64,000 bases of DNA from Lachnospiraceae bacterium (GCA_017461725.1 JAFTXG010000003.1:1-64000); one strand, 5' to 3'. Positions 52,226-60,858 are shown, numbered from the stretch's first letter. Notes: a model not told the origin generated them from the letters alone. Numbers and translations are program-made.

Positions 52226-53298
52226 TATCTCATCGCCTTGTCGATCAATGCCTGGAAACCGCCGATGGCAATGGTAACGCTGGATGCCAGATCAGCATCG
52301 GTCGCCTTGCCCTCGGAAACCGCGATGCCCGCAACCTCAGCCGCAGTCTTTCCGGTCACATACTTCGCAAAGGCTGCCGCCTGCTCGTTCCACTCGTACT
52401 TCGCACCGCCCCAGGCCTTCATGCCGTAGCCTTCGCCCAGCTGATTCTTGGTCTGCACGGGTGCAGTCAGGTCAGTGGTGATGGTTCCGGTGGTGTCAAA
52501 GCCGACCTTCGCCTGCAGACTGTCGATGTAGCAGCTGGTGATCTTGCCTCCGTTCACGGTGATCGCAGTCACATCGCAGTCCAGCTGTGCAGTACCGTCC
52601 TTCTCTGCGGTAGCGCTGACACTGCCGTCAATCTTGCTGATAGCTGCCAGGCGCAGCTCGTCTCCGCCCTGTGCGCCCAGATGCTTTGCATTCTCCACTG
52701 CCGCCTCGATGGCAGACACATAGCCGCCCAGATAGATGGAGGCGGTGGTGGCCAGATCGGTGCCCTCCTTCGCCTTTCCGGACTCGTCGATGGCGCCGTT
52801 TTTCAGCTCATCCACAGTCTTGCCCACCGCATAGTCCGCAAGAGCTGCCGCCTGCTCGTACCACTCATACTTGGAGCCGCCATAAGCCTTCATGCCGTAA
52901 GCGTCACCCAGCTCGTTCTTGCTGAGAATATCCGCGGACAGATCAGCCGTAATGGTTCCCTTCTCATCAAAAGTCACCTGAGTTCCGATGCTGTCGATGA
53001 TGCAGGACTGGATCACGCCCTTGTCATCCACGGTCACTGCGACCAGCGTCACGTCATAGTCCGCCTGCTTTGCGCTCTCGCTCTTTGCCACGCTGGTCAA
53101 AACAGCCAGACCGGTCTTTAATGCTCCCTCAGCGGGCGCAGGTGCAGCTTCCGTCTCATCGTCCTTGCCCGGCTCAGTCTCGTGACTGCCAGCGGGGCAG
53201 GTGCACTCGTCATAATACACGACGGTGGTTCCGGCACAGCCCGAGAGCAGGCCGAGAAGCATTGCAATAGTCAGTATAAATGCAAACTTCTTTTTCAT
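52225..53298 (-). CDS. Extracytoplasmic lipoprotein with two FMN-binding-like repeats
   Basis: 357 residues. Lipobox L-L-S-G-C21, then a C-T-C pair and an acidic linker to about 60. Two homologous halves follow (about 60-200 and 215-357), each with V-T-A/D-D-K-G-x-I-x-S-C-x-I-D-S, K-N-E/Q-L-G-x-x-Y-G-M-K-A, and D-L-A-T/S-S/T-x-x-I near the end, the place where the FMN-carrying S/T-G-A-T motif of PplA-like proteins sits. The G-A is missing, so flavinylation may use a variant site (T-D-L-A-T-T). Likely an extracellular electron carrier fed by RnfC-D-G. Confidence 0.75.
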   Translation of the reverse strand: MKKKFAFILTIAMLLGLLSGCAGTTVVYYDECTCPAGSHETEPGKDDETEAAPAPAEGALKTGLAVLTSVAKSESAKQADYDVTLVAVTVDDKGVIQSCIIDSIGTQVTFDEKGTITADLSADILSKNELGDAYGMKAYGGSKYEWYEQAAALADYAVGKTVDELKNGAIDESGKAKEGTDLATTASIYLGGYVSAIEAAVENAKHLGAQGGDELRLAAISKIDGSVSATAEKDGTAQLDCDVTAITVNGGKITSCYIDSLQAKVGFDTTGTITTDLTAPVQTKNQLGEGYGMKAWGGAKYEWNEQAAAFAKYVTGKTAAEVAGIAVSEGKATDADLASSVTIAIGGFQALIDKAMR

Positions 53299-53416
53299 GT
53301 TTTGTGTTCCTCCGATTTCATATCTTATAATCTATCTGTTCATTTCCGACATGTCAGAAACGATCACAGGCCTTTGAATCAATTCCCGGCACGGTTTGCA
53401 GTCTCCGGCACCATCT

Positions 53417-53977
53417 TCAACCTCCGGCACCTTCTTCAGTCCTCTGTACAGTCTTCATTATCCTCAGCACTCCCGCTCCCGCACTGCCGGTGGCAAACCC
53501 GGTGAACAGGGCCACGATCAGAAGATAGGGCAGGTAGGTTCCCACATAGACCGACTGCATCAAAATCATCGCCATGCCAATCTGACCCACATTGTGCGCC
53601 GCCGCGCCCAGAATACTCACCCCGTAGATGGAAAACAGGGGAACTCTGCTCGCCGTGGCCATCACCGCCATGGACAGCAGGCCGCCGGTCATTGAGAACA
53701 GCAGACCTGTAATGCCGCCGCCAAACACCGCTCCCAGAAAACAGCGCAGGATCAATATGGTAAATGCGCTTTTTGTGCCCAGAAGATACAGCGCCACCAA
53801 AGTCACTATATTGGCCAGCCCCAGCTTGATGCCCGGCAGGGGGATCACCATCTGCAGGGGGATAAACCGCTCCGCGTAGGCCAGGGCCAGAGCCAGTGAG
53901 ATCAGCATGGCGCAGAGTGTCAGTTTTTTTGTACGCATCATTCGCGTTTTCTCTTTCATCTGCTTTTCCTGTGTCAT
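53417..53977 (-). CDS. Gx transporter family membrane protein (HepST-I-like)
   Basis: 186 residues from the ATG at 53977 (AGGTGA upstream); a GTG at 53986 is also possible. Five to six membrane helices and the family-typical K-L-G-L-A-N-I-V-T-L near 55 and A-H-N-V-G-Q near 130. The family is annotated as Gx transporter or heptaprenyl diphosphate synthase component I and recurs next to NusG domain II, ApbE and FMN-binding proteins in Clostridia, where a quinone or flavin-precursor role is suspected. Exact role unknown. A 118-base gap separates it from the lipoprotein gene. Confidence 0.82.
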   Translation of the reverse strand: MTQEKQMKEKTRMMRTKKLTLCAMLISLALALAYAERFIPLQMVIPLPGIKLGLANIVTLVALYLLGTKSAFTILILRCFLGAVFGGGITGLLFSMTGGLLSMAVMATASRVPLFSIYGVSILGAAAHNVGQIGMAMILMQSVYVGTYLPYLLIVALFTGFATGSAGAGVLRIMKTVQRTEEGAGG

Positions 53978-53982
53978 CCCGC

Positions 53983-54366
53983 TCACCTCACCACGAAGTC
54001 CACTTCTGCGTCCCCGACAATGCGGATCTCCACACGGTTAGGAAGGCAGACAATGCTTCTCCCCACACTGCTGATCCATCCGCTGTGCGCGCAGTCTGCG
54101 CCGGGGCAGTCGGTCTCCGTAACCGCCACTTTTCCATCCCGGATCTCTATGGTATTGCGGTAAGTTCCGGTGAGCCGGATGGTCTGATCCTCGCCCAACG
54201 AGATCTCCTTCACCAGTTCGCCGTCCTGATAGATTTGAACCACCGCGTTCTGCGAAGAAGTATTTTTCGGCAAAAAAAATACAGCCGTCATCACCGTCAT
54301 CGCCACGACCAGAAGGATCGCCAGCAAATCACCTTTTCGGAATGTAAGCTGTAAATTTTTGTTCAT
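53983..54366 (-). CDS. NusG domain II-containing protein
   Basis: 127 residues from the ATG at 54366. One N-terminal membrane helix (about 14-36), then an extracytoplasmic beta domain with V-Q-I-Y-Q-D-G-E-L-V, N-T-I-E-I-R-D-G-K-V, and the C-P-x-x-x-C pair in T-E-T-D-C-P-G-A-D-C-A-H-S-G-W-I. This is the conserved layout of NusG_II proteins in flavin electron-transfer operons. First gene of the operon, 28 bases after the predicted transcription start. Confidence 0.88.
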   Translation of the reverse strand: MNKNLQLTFRKGDLLAILLVVAMTVMTAVFFLPKNTSSQNAVVQIYQDGELVKEISLGEDQTIRLTGTYRNTIEIRDGKVAVTETDCPGADCAHSGWISSVGRSIVCLPNRVEIRIVGDAEVDFVVR

Positions 54367-54400
54367 ACTACTCTCCCATTGATTTTCGGTTGATAGCAAT

Positions 54401-54429
54401 ATCATAATGGATGAATGAAAATCTGTAAA
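54401..54429 (-). promoter_or_regulatory. Promoter of the flavin electron-transfer operon
   Basis: On the minus strand: TTTACA, 17 bases, TATGAT. The start codon of the first gene is about 35 bases downstream. Confidence 0.7.
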
Positions 54430-54597
54430 GAGGGATATTTATGGCAGACGTAAAATTCCCGCTTAGTGATGCGGTATACCCGCTGCTGATCTGAGGGCGG
54501 ACAACCGCATTTTGTTCTCAGCCGGAAGAAACTAAACAAAACGTAGACTCTAAGCAACATCTTATATGCTCTTTGACATATTCGATCAGCTCTACAT

Positions 54598-55518
54598 TTA
54601 TTTTATATTCGCCAGATACTCCTCCGCATGATGTGCCGCCATCGCGCCGTCTGCCACCGCAGTCACCACCTGCCGCAGAGCCTTCGTCCGCACATCGCCC
54701 ACCGCGAACACACCTGGGATATTCGTCTCGGTGGATTCCCCGGCGATTATATAGCTGGCAGGGTCCAGTTCGATCTGCCCCTTCACCAGCTCAGTGGCGG
54801 GTTTCCGCCCAATGCTTACAAACACTCCGTCGCACGGACTCAACGATTCCTCTCCGGTGTTGACATCTTTGATCTTCACGCCGGTGATTTTTTTGTCATG
54901 CACCAGTCCGGATACAGCGCTGTTCCAGCGAAACTCCACGTTCTCCGCTCTCATCAACGGCTCATGGTAGATTTTCGTCGCCCTCAACGTATCCCGTCGG
55001 TGAACGATGATCACCTTCTCGCATATCCGGGAGAGGATCATGGCATCTGCCACTGCAGAATTTCCACCGCCAACCACCACGACCGTCTTTCCTTTATAAA
55101 ACATTCCGTCGCAGGCTGCACAGTAATTGACACCGCGGCCGATCAGTTCCTTCTCTCCCGCCACGCCTAACTCTTTGGGCGATGCGCCGGTGGCGAAAAC
55201 CACCGTCTTTCCGTAAAATGTGCCTTCGCTGGTCTCCACGGTTTTCACCTCTCCGGAGAGTTCCACCGAGAGGACCTCAGCCAGCTCGGTCTTCGCTCCG
55301 AACCGCTCCGCGCCCTGCTGCATCCGCTCGCCCAACTCAAAACCGTCGATTCCTTCCTCAAATCCGGGATAATTGTCGATCTGTGAGGTCAATGCCATCT
55401 GCCCTCCGGCTGACAGCTTTTCCAGAACGACAACACTCAGTCCCGCTCTCGCCGCGTACAGTGCCGCCGTATACCCGCCCGGTCCTCCTCCGATAACGAT
55501 CACATCGTAAATATTCAT
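54598..55518 (-). CDS. trxB: Thioredoxin reductase
   Basis: 306 residues from the ATG at 55518 (AAGGAGG). FAD-binding G-G-G-P-G-G-Y-T-A-A at 10-19, redox site C133-A-A-C136-D in a N-Y-C-A-A-C-D-G context, NADPH-binding V-V-G-G-G-N-S-A near 150 and G-V-F-A-V-G-D-V-R near 275. Reduces thioredoxin with NADPH. The thioredoxin gene lies 113 bases upstream on the same strand. Confidence 0.95.
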   Translation of the reverse strand: MNIYDVIVIGGGPGGYTAALYAARAGLSVVVLEKLSAGGQMALTSQIDNYPGFEEGIDGFELGERMQQGAERFGAKTELAEVLSVELSGEVKTVETSEGTFYGKTVVFATGASPKELGVAGEKELIGRGVNYCAACDGMFYKGKTVVVVGGGNSAVADAMILSRICEKVIIVHRRDTLRATKIYHEPLMRAENVEFRWNSAVSGLVHDKKITGVKIKDVNTGEESLSPCDGVFVSIGRKPATELVKGQIELDPASYIIAGESTETNIPGVFAVGDVRTKALRQVVTAVADGAMAAHHAEEYLANIK

Positions 55519-55631
55519 CTCAATTCCTCCTTGTTCGGTTTCTCCGGTCACTCATACAACCGCTTCGATAATCCGTCCAGCTGCTCCGTTCATTTGTCCG
55601 GCTATTCCAGTCATTTGCCTAGCCACTCCAG

Positions 55632-55955
55632 TCACTTCCCCAGCGTCTCCTGGATAAATGCTTCGATCCTCGCCTTGGACTCCGGTGCCACGATGGAGCC
55701 GAGGGCCTGTCCGTTTTGGTAGAGCACCAGCGTGGGGATCACTTCGATCTGCTCCGCCTCCGCCAATTTCTCCTCGTCGTCGATATTGACCTTGCCCACG
55801 ATCATGCTTTCACCAAGCTGTCCTGCCAGCTTGTCAAATGCGGGGCCGATCCGGCGGCAGTACACACACCAGGGTGCCCAGAACTCTACCAGAACCGGTC
55901 TGTCGCTCTCCTTCATTGCCTTCTCAAATAATTCTCTATTCATATCTATCGTCAT
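55632..55955 (-). CDS. trxA: Thioredoxin with atypical W-C-V-Y-C active site
   Basis: 107 residues from the ATG at 55955 (GAGGT upstream). Standard fold: V-L-V-E-F-W-A-P-W29-C30-V-Y-C33, V-N-I-D-D-E near 56, I-P-T-L-V near 75 (cis-Pro) and a final helix. The canonical C-G-P-C is replaced by C-V-Y-C, which should change redox potential and partner choice. Paired with the thioredoxin reductase downstream. Confidence 0.93.
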   Translation of the reverse strand: MTIDMNRELFEKAMKESDRPVLVEFWAPWCVYCRRIGPAFDKLAGQLGESMIVGKVNIDDEEKLAEAEQIEVIPTLVLYQNGQALGSIVAPESKARIEAFIQETLGK

Positions 55956-56110
55956 GATTTTGTACCTCACTTCTTTTATTTGTTTATAGTATACCCGGTT
56001 CGACAAATTATTTCTGTGATATTGTCACCAAGTGTCGCTTTTTTCATGATTTGGTGATATACTTTATTTAATAAAGAGCGCAATAACTTTGAATTTGTAG
56101 GAGGCAATTT

Positions 56111-56602
56111 ATGAATATTAGTATTGAACCTATATTGATTGAACAAAAATCTGTTTTCATTCAGATGATGGAATTATACAATTATGATTTTTCCGAGTTT
56201 TCCGATGATGATATAAATGAATATGGATACTTTGGTTATCCACGTATTGATGACTATTGGAATGAGGAAGGAAGATATCCGTTCTTTATTAGAGTCGATG
56301 GCAATCTTGCAGGATTGGTTTTAGTAAGGTCTTGCAGTGAGCATAATAATTTGTCTAATCCTCACAATATAGCTGAATTTTTCGTGATGAAAAAATACCG
56401 ACGCAAAGGAGTCGGTAAGGTAGCTTCTATGAAGATTTTTGATATGTTTCCTGGCGGATGGGAAGTATCACAGTGGCAAAATAATCTGCCTGCTCAAAAC
56501 TTCTGGAAACAGATTATTAACGAATATACTAATGGAAAATATGATACATTTACTGCAATGGAAAAAGGTGTGGTTGGATTTACATTTTACAATTCACTTT
56601 GA
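56111..56602 (+). CDS. GNAT-family N-acetyltransferase
   Basis: 163 residues. Acetyl-CoA-binding R-R-K-G-V-G-K near 103 preceded by A-E-F-F-V-M-K-K-Y, and a late N-x-x-A-x-x-F-W motif (N-N-L-P-A-Q-N-F-W near 130) typical of acetyltransferases. Start preceded by AGGAGG. The gene is markedly AT-rich against the Crp/Fnr and Trx genes around it, suggesting recent acquisition. Substrate unknown. Confidence 0.85.
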   Translation: MNISIEPILIEQKSVFIQMMELYNYDFSEFSDDDINEYGYFGYPRIDDYWNEEGRYPFFIRVDGNLAGLVLVRSCSEHNNLSNPHNIAEFFVMKKYRRKGVGKVASMKIFDMFPGGWEVSQWQNNLPAQNFWKQIINEYTNGKYDTFTAMEKGVVGFTFYNSL

Positions 56603-56706
56603 TAGTTTTAGAAATGTATATGTGACTTATGCGTCAAAGTCTAATTTGTCGAAGCGTTACGAAAGCCCTTGAAAAACTAAAGTATGTGAAAACCGGAGGA
56701 ACCGCC

Positions 56707-57369
56707 ATGAGTTTTGCAAATTATTTTCCCATCTGGGACAAACTGACATCCGAACAGCAGGAACGGCTTCTCTCCGTCACCATGCTGCGCCAGGTCAAGG
56801 CCGGCACCATGCTGCACAACGGCAATTCCGATTGCCTCGGTCTGCTGCTGATCCGCTCCGGCCAGCTTCGCGTGTACACCATATCCGACGACGGCCGCGA
56901 GGTCACACTGTACCGACTGCTGGATATGGATGTCTGCCTGTTTTCCGCGTCCTGTGTCATGCCGGATATCCAGTTTGAGGTTATCGTTGAGGCGGAAAAG
57001 GATACCGAGCTCTGGGTCATTCCCTCCTGCATCTACAAGGAATTCATGAATGAATCCCTGCCCATCGCCACCTTCACCAACCAGCTGATCAGCAGCCGGT
57101 TCTCCGAGATCATGTGGCTGATGGATCAGATCATGTGGAAAAGCTTCGACAAGCGTCTGGCCGCATTTTTGCTGGAGGAGAGCGCACTGGAAGGCTCCAC
57201 CTCGCTGAAGATCACCCACGAAAAGATTGCGAATCATATGGGTACCGCCAGAGAGGTGGTTACCAGAATGCTTCGGTATTTCCAGAGCGAGGAGCTGGTG
57301 AAGCTGACCAGAGGTGCAGTGGAACTGGTGGATGTGAAGGGGATGGAAAAGCTGATGGAGGAGGCATAA
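56707..57369 (+). CDS. Crp/Fnr-family transcriptional regulator
   Basis: 220 residues from the ATG at 56707 (GGAGG). The N-terminal cyclic-nucleotide-binding-like domain (about 20-125) has G-L-L-L-I-R-S-G-Q-L-R-V-Y. A long dimer helix follows, then a HTH with I-T-H-E-K-I-A-N-H-M-G-T-A-R-E-V-V-T-R-M-L near 170-190. Four Cys are present but not the FNR N-terminal cluster pattern, so it is probably not an [4Fe-4S] sensor. T-A-R-E-V-V-T-R-M-L is typical of the nitrosative/oxygen-responsive subgroup of Clostridia. A likely binding site is upstream of the ZIP gene at 60859-60873. Confidence 0.92.
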   Translation: MSFANYFPIWDKLTSEQQERLLSVTMLRQVKAGTMLHNGNSDCLGLLLIRSGQLRVYTISDDGREVTLYRLLDMDVCLFSASCVMPDIQFEVIVEAEKDTELWVIPSCIYKEFMNESLPIATFTNQLISSRFSEIMWLMDQIMWKSFDKRLAAFLLEESALEGSTSLKITHEKIANHMGTAREVVTRMLRYFQSEELVKLTRGAVELVDVKGMEKLMEEA

Positions 57370-57396
57370 ACCAATAGTTTTCCTGCTTGGAGGTAT

Positions 57397-58019
57397 ATGA
57401 TGAACAATAAAAAAACAGGTACGAAAACCCTGTTCATGTCTGTCGTAATGAGTGCGCCCGGACCATTGATCATCGGACTGGGGCTGTTGGTCGGAAAAAG
57501 CTCGACGCAGATCGCCGATTTTATCCGCAGAAGCGCGGAGCTTCTCGGCATTATCATGGCATATATCATCTACAAAATTACCACGAAGGACGAGGTCTGC
57601 GACACGGACAGAAAAAAGAGCGCCTGGAACGTTTTTCCAATCTTTTTGTGGGTTTTCTGATGTGCCTCGGCGGCTCCCTCATGCTGTGGATCGCCTTTAC
57701 CGCAAACAATACGGAAAAAGGCAATGTGATTCCCGGGCTGGTCATCGCTCTGCTCGGCGTTGTGGCAAACACCCTCTTCTGGATGAAATATAGAAAGCTC
57801 AACAAAGTCGAGCCAAATGCAATCATTGCGGTTCAGGCACGCCTTTATCGCGCGAAAAGTCTTGTGGACAGCTGCGTCTCCATCGCCCTGCTGTCCGTCG
57901 TACTTTTCCCCGCATCAGAAGTTTCTTACTATTTGGATCTGATCGGCTCCGTGGTCGTAGCGGTATATCTCATCTGGTGCGGTGTAAAAACCATTCTGGA
58001 GAGAATGAACCAAAGATAA
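57397..58019 (+). CDS. Cation diffusion facilitator-like gene split by a -1 frameshift at A AAA AAG
   Basis: The first frame (57397-57660, 87 codons) has two membrane helices and stays in frame to A-G-A-A-A-A-A-A-G. The second frame (read from about 57612 to 58019) continues with K-K-E-R-L-E-R-F-S-N-L-F-V-G-F-L-M-C and three or four further helices plus K-S-L-V-D-S near the end. The joined product of about 206 residues resembles the membrane domain of CDF/cation transporters (R-S-A-E-L-L-G, R-L-E-R), without the cytosolic C-terminal domain. The junction is a perfect A AAA AAG heptamer in the right phase for -1 frameshifting; a single-base loss from an A7 run or a sequencing error would look the same. 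Confidence 0.65.
57612..57618 (+). other. A AAA AAG slippery heptamer
   Basis: Zero-frame codons are A-G-A, AAA, AAG; slipping by -1 gives AAA, AAA, then GAG, exactly the frame that continues the transporter. GAGG at 57592-57595, 16 bases upstream, could act as an internal Shine-Dalgarno stimulator. No strong downstream stem was seen. Confidence 0.5.
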
Positions 58020-58042
58020 GCACTATAAGCTGTATGTCAAGA

Positions 58043-58070
58043 CCACCGGCTAAGCCGGTGGCTTATTTTT
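58043..58070 (+). terminator. Terminator after the split transporter gene
   Basis: A perfect 9-bp stem (CCACCGGCT / AGCCGGTGG) with a 1-base loop, followed by CTTATTTTT. A second weaker dyad lies at 58088-58124. Confidence 0.75.
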
Positions 58071-58134
58071 ACTGTGACACAAATAGAAAGCGCGAGAGAT
58101 TGATCATTTTTCGGCGCTTTTCATAATTTCATTC

Positions 58135-59724
58135 TCACTTGCATAATCGAATCAAACGCTTAATTATGCCAATATTATCTTCTTCTGCAATTCTTGAATA
58201 TCTATTTATACTATTTTTATATCCGGATGATGTGTAAACAATTTTTGTTTCGTCATCTATAAGTACTTCAATTTCTTTAAAAACATCCAATCCATCCTCT
58301 TGTTTATACATACGAAGTGTATATTCATTTATTCCGTTTTTATATTCCATCAATACTGGAATATGCGTAGAAACTCCACCCACCAACAGAATATTAAAGG
58401 GCCCCTTTCTAATCCCCCTCTCATAGTAATAAATATCTTCATATTCAAAAAAATCGCTAAGCGAATTCTCGATAAATGCTGACCGGGTATAAATATTTCC
58501 ATTACGAACTATCAAATAATCTATTTTACAAATCTCTGGATAGAAGTCGTTTTCATAATCTGATTTAAAGCAGGTATACTCAACATTAATATAACAAACA
58601 TTTTTTCCATTTTTCACTGATTTAAACTCAAAATTCTCGTACAGCGTTTTTAATGGGTGAGACGTATACTCCTCTTTCGGAATCAATGGGGAAAATATCT
58701 GATCTAATATCACTTCTTTTTCCTGTTCTAATTCTCGATACTTTTTTTGATTTGACAGTATTCGTGTTTTGATCGGTTCCAACTCTTTTCCATGCTCACT
58801 ACTGAGAATATCAAGCAGGTTAGTCTTTATCCGCTCGCTATAACGATTAAAATATTTTTCAAGTTCTGTCTTATCATCTTCAAAATTAAACAACCATACT
58901 TTAAGGCTCAATTGCTGCTTGTCTTTACTTCTCAATTTGTTTTGAGCAAAGAAATCAATTATAGTAGACTTGCATATTTGCCAAGCATTCTCCAGACCTT
59001 CATAATGATTATATCTTCGTATTACTGCCATTTGCATATAGATTTTTTCTAATCTATTTTTATACGCCATAACTTGAACAAGCATTTCATTTTCCTTAAT
59101 TAACGCTTTTTCTTGTTCTTCAAGCATACCCCAAAATCCACATACAAGATACCAGTTAAATAGCCAATAACCATAATCAGCATGATAAACCAATTTCTGT
59201 ATATCAGAAACAACAGTTCTCAAGAATTCCTCTTTTGTTCTCATTCCATACTTATAGTTAATTGAGTCCACAATGCAATTCATCTGATTAAACCCCAAGA
59301 AAGGAGCAGATAATTCATTTATATATTCGTTTTCTCTTTTTAATCTTTCGTGTTCATCTGAAATTTCATCAAGAACCACCATATGAAAATCATTCAAATC
59401 ACATTGATGATCCACCATGTATGAAAAAATTTTACACGCACGATAATGACCATTATACGACTCTTTCTGCATTGCATAAATATAACAATTTTTTCTTAAA
59501 CGATTCAAAGAAAGAAGTTCACTTAAGTGTTTTTTATACCTTTCTTGAAAATTCGAGGTTTGTCCTATATAGAAAGGTATTATTTGGGTATCAGAAAAAT
59601 TGTCTACATAAACCATGTATACGCCGGAGGTATTTTCATTTGTTTTTCTTGTAACTTCTTTGGAACTTTTGCATATAATACTTAAAATATCCCTTTTTGC
59701 CTTTTCAAACACATCTTTCGTCAT
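58135..59724 (-). CDS. Large GIY-YIG domain protein, AT-rich
   Basis: 529 residues from the ATG at 59724 (AAGGGGAG). Residues 30-130 form a GIY-YIG nuclease domain: G-V-Y at 34-36, F-Y-I-G at 51-54, R62 in N-F-Q-E-R-Y-K-K-H, and a Glu in the K-R-E-N-E-Y-I-N helix near 127. The remaining 400 residues are Lys/Glu/Tyr-rich and helical (for example Y-R-E-L-E-Q-E-K-E-V-I), with no recognised domain. Low GC against neighbours and lack of pathway context suggest a mobile or defence-type gene. Nuclease role inferred from the motif. Confidence 0.75.
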   Translation of the reverse strand: MTKDVFEKAKRDILSIICKSSKEVTRKTNENTSGVYMVYVDNFSDTQIIPFYIGQTSNFQERYKKHLSELLSLNRLRKNCYIYAMQKESYNGHYRACKIFSYMVDHQCDLNDFHMVVLDEISDEHERLKRENEYINELSAPFLGFNQMNCIVDSINYKYGMRTKEEFLRTVVSDIQKLVYHADYGYWLFNWYLVCGFWGMLEEQEKALIKENEMLVQVMAYKNRLEKIYMQMAVIRRYNHYEGLENAWQICKSTIIDFFAQNKLRSKDKQQLSLKVWLFNFEDDKTELEKYFNRYSERIKTNLLDILSSEHGKELEPIKTRILSNQKKYRELEQEKEVILDQIFSPLIPKEEYTSHPLKTLYENFEFKSVKNGKNVCYINVEYTCFKSDYENDFYPEICKIDYLIVRNGNIYTRSAFIENSLSDFFEYEDIYYYERGIRKGPFNILLVGGVSTHIPVLMEYKNGINEYTLRMYKQEDGLDVFKEIEVLIDDETKIVYTSSGYKNSINRYSRIAEEDNIGIIKRLIRLCK

Positions 59725-59891
59725 TATGCTCCCCTTTTCTTTCTGTTTCAAGAATAAAGCAACCACTATTTAAATAATAGCACACCATGATTAATCATAA
59801 AAGACCAATCACCAAAACTTCCTACCATTTTGAGACATAACTTCTATTTCAAACACTGAATTAACTTATTATACATCTCCATCAGCTATAA

Positions 59892-59929
59892 TCAAAAAAT
59901 GGCGACACAGTTATCCACTGCCTCGCCAT
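59892..59929 (-). terminator. Terminator of the ZIP transporter gene
   Basis: ATGGCGA pairs with TCGCCAT, followed on the minus strand by TTTTTTGAT. The remaining intergenic bases 59725-59891 are AT-rich with nothing recognised. Confidence 0.65.
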
Positions 59930-59981
59930 CATTATTTCTTATTCTCTATTCAGCTATCGAACTTTCTTCCTACGCAAAATC

Positions 59982-60764
59982 TTACCCCAGCGCCACATCA
60001 AGCACCATCATCAGCGTGAATCCCACCGCGAAGAAGATCGTTCCCAGATGGGAGTGCTCTCCCTCAGACATCTCCGGCACCAGCTCCTCCACCACCACAT
60101 AGAGCATGGCTCCTGCGGAGAAGGCCAGCAGATAGGGCAGGATCGGAACCACCAGGTTGGCCAGCAGGATCGTCACGATAGCACCGATGGGCTCGATCAC
60201 ACCGGAGATCACGCCGTAGCCGAAAGCCTTTCCCTGCTTCATCCCGCCGGATTTCAGTGGCATGGAGATGATGGCTCCCTCGGGAAGATTCTGCAGGGCA
60301 ATGCCTAAGGACAGCGCCAGCGCCGCCGCAAAGGAAATGCTCTCATTTCCCGTCAGCCAGCCGGCTACCACCACGCCCACCGCCATGCCCTCGGGCAGAT
60401 TGTGGAGGGCCACCGCAAAGACCATCATGGTGGACTTACCTAAATTACAAGGTTTTCCCTCGGGGCAATCACTGTTGATATGCAGATGAGGGATCACACG
60501 GTCCAGTCCCATCAGAAACAAAAATCCCAGCCAGACGCCGATGAACGCCGGCAGAAACGCCAGCTTGCCCATGTGCTCCGACTGATCCATGGCGGGGATG
60601 ATCAGGCTCCAGATGGAGGCCGCCACCATCACGCCTGCGGCGAAGCCGCTGAGGGCGCGCTGCACGTTCAGGTTCATCTTTCCTTTTAAAAAGAACACAC
60701 ATCCGGCACCCACCACCGTGCCGAGGAACGGTAACAATATCGTAATCACAGTTTCCATATTCAT
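59982..60764 (-). CDS. ZIP-family divalent metal transporter
   Basis: 260 residues with eight membrane helices. The metal-translocation motifs H-N-L-P-E-G-M-A near 122 and Q-N-L-P-E-G-A near 158 are the signature of the ZupT/GufA branch of ZIP proteins. A short loop with H-L-H and a C-P-x-G-K-P-C segment near 93-107 could bind metal. Usually imports Zn(II), Fe(II) or Mn(II). AAAGGAG precedes the start. Its promoter carries a Crp-like palindrome. Confidence 0.93.
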   Translation of the reverse strand: MNMETVITILLPFLGTVVGAGCVFFLKGKMNLNVQRALSGFAAGVMVAASIWSLIIPAMDQSEHMGKLAFLPAFIGVWLGFLFLMGLDRVIPHLHINSDCPEGKPCNLGKSTMMVFAVALHNLPEGMAVGVVVAGWLTGNESISFAAALALSLGIALQNLPEGAIISMPLKSGGMKQGKAFGYGVISGVIEPIGAIVTILLANLVVPILPYLLAFSAGAMLYVVVEELVPEMSEGEHSHLGTIFFAVGFTLMMVLDVALG

Positions 60765-60832
60765 ATCCGGGTCTCCTTTCAGCCGAGGTTGTCTATCTTG
60801 CCAAACAGTTAACTTTCCATTGATTTACCGAT

Positions 60833-60838
60833 AGTATA
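60833..60838 (-). promoter_or_regulatory. -10 element of the ZIP gene, within a palindrome
   Basis: On the minus strand TATACT sits inside CGATAG-N6-CTATCG (60829-60846). The -35 position (60856-60861, ACAGAA) matches consensus poorly, as expected for an activator-dependent promoter. Confidence 0.5.
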
Positions 60839-60858
60839 TCCTATCGCTCAGATTTTTC

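Noticed and set aside
57648-58019. Independent GTG-started gene downstream of the first transporter part
   Set aside because: No ribosome binding site at 57648; the frame continues upstream with family-like sequence to the slippery site, so it is the second half of one gene.
58021-58124. IS200/IS605-type end, suggested by the CCACCGGCT/AGCCGGTGG hairpin
   Set aside because: No transposase fragment or second end nearby; a terminator explains the hairpin and the T-run.
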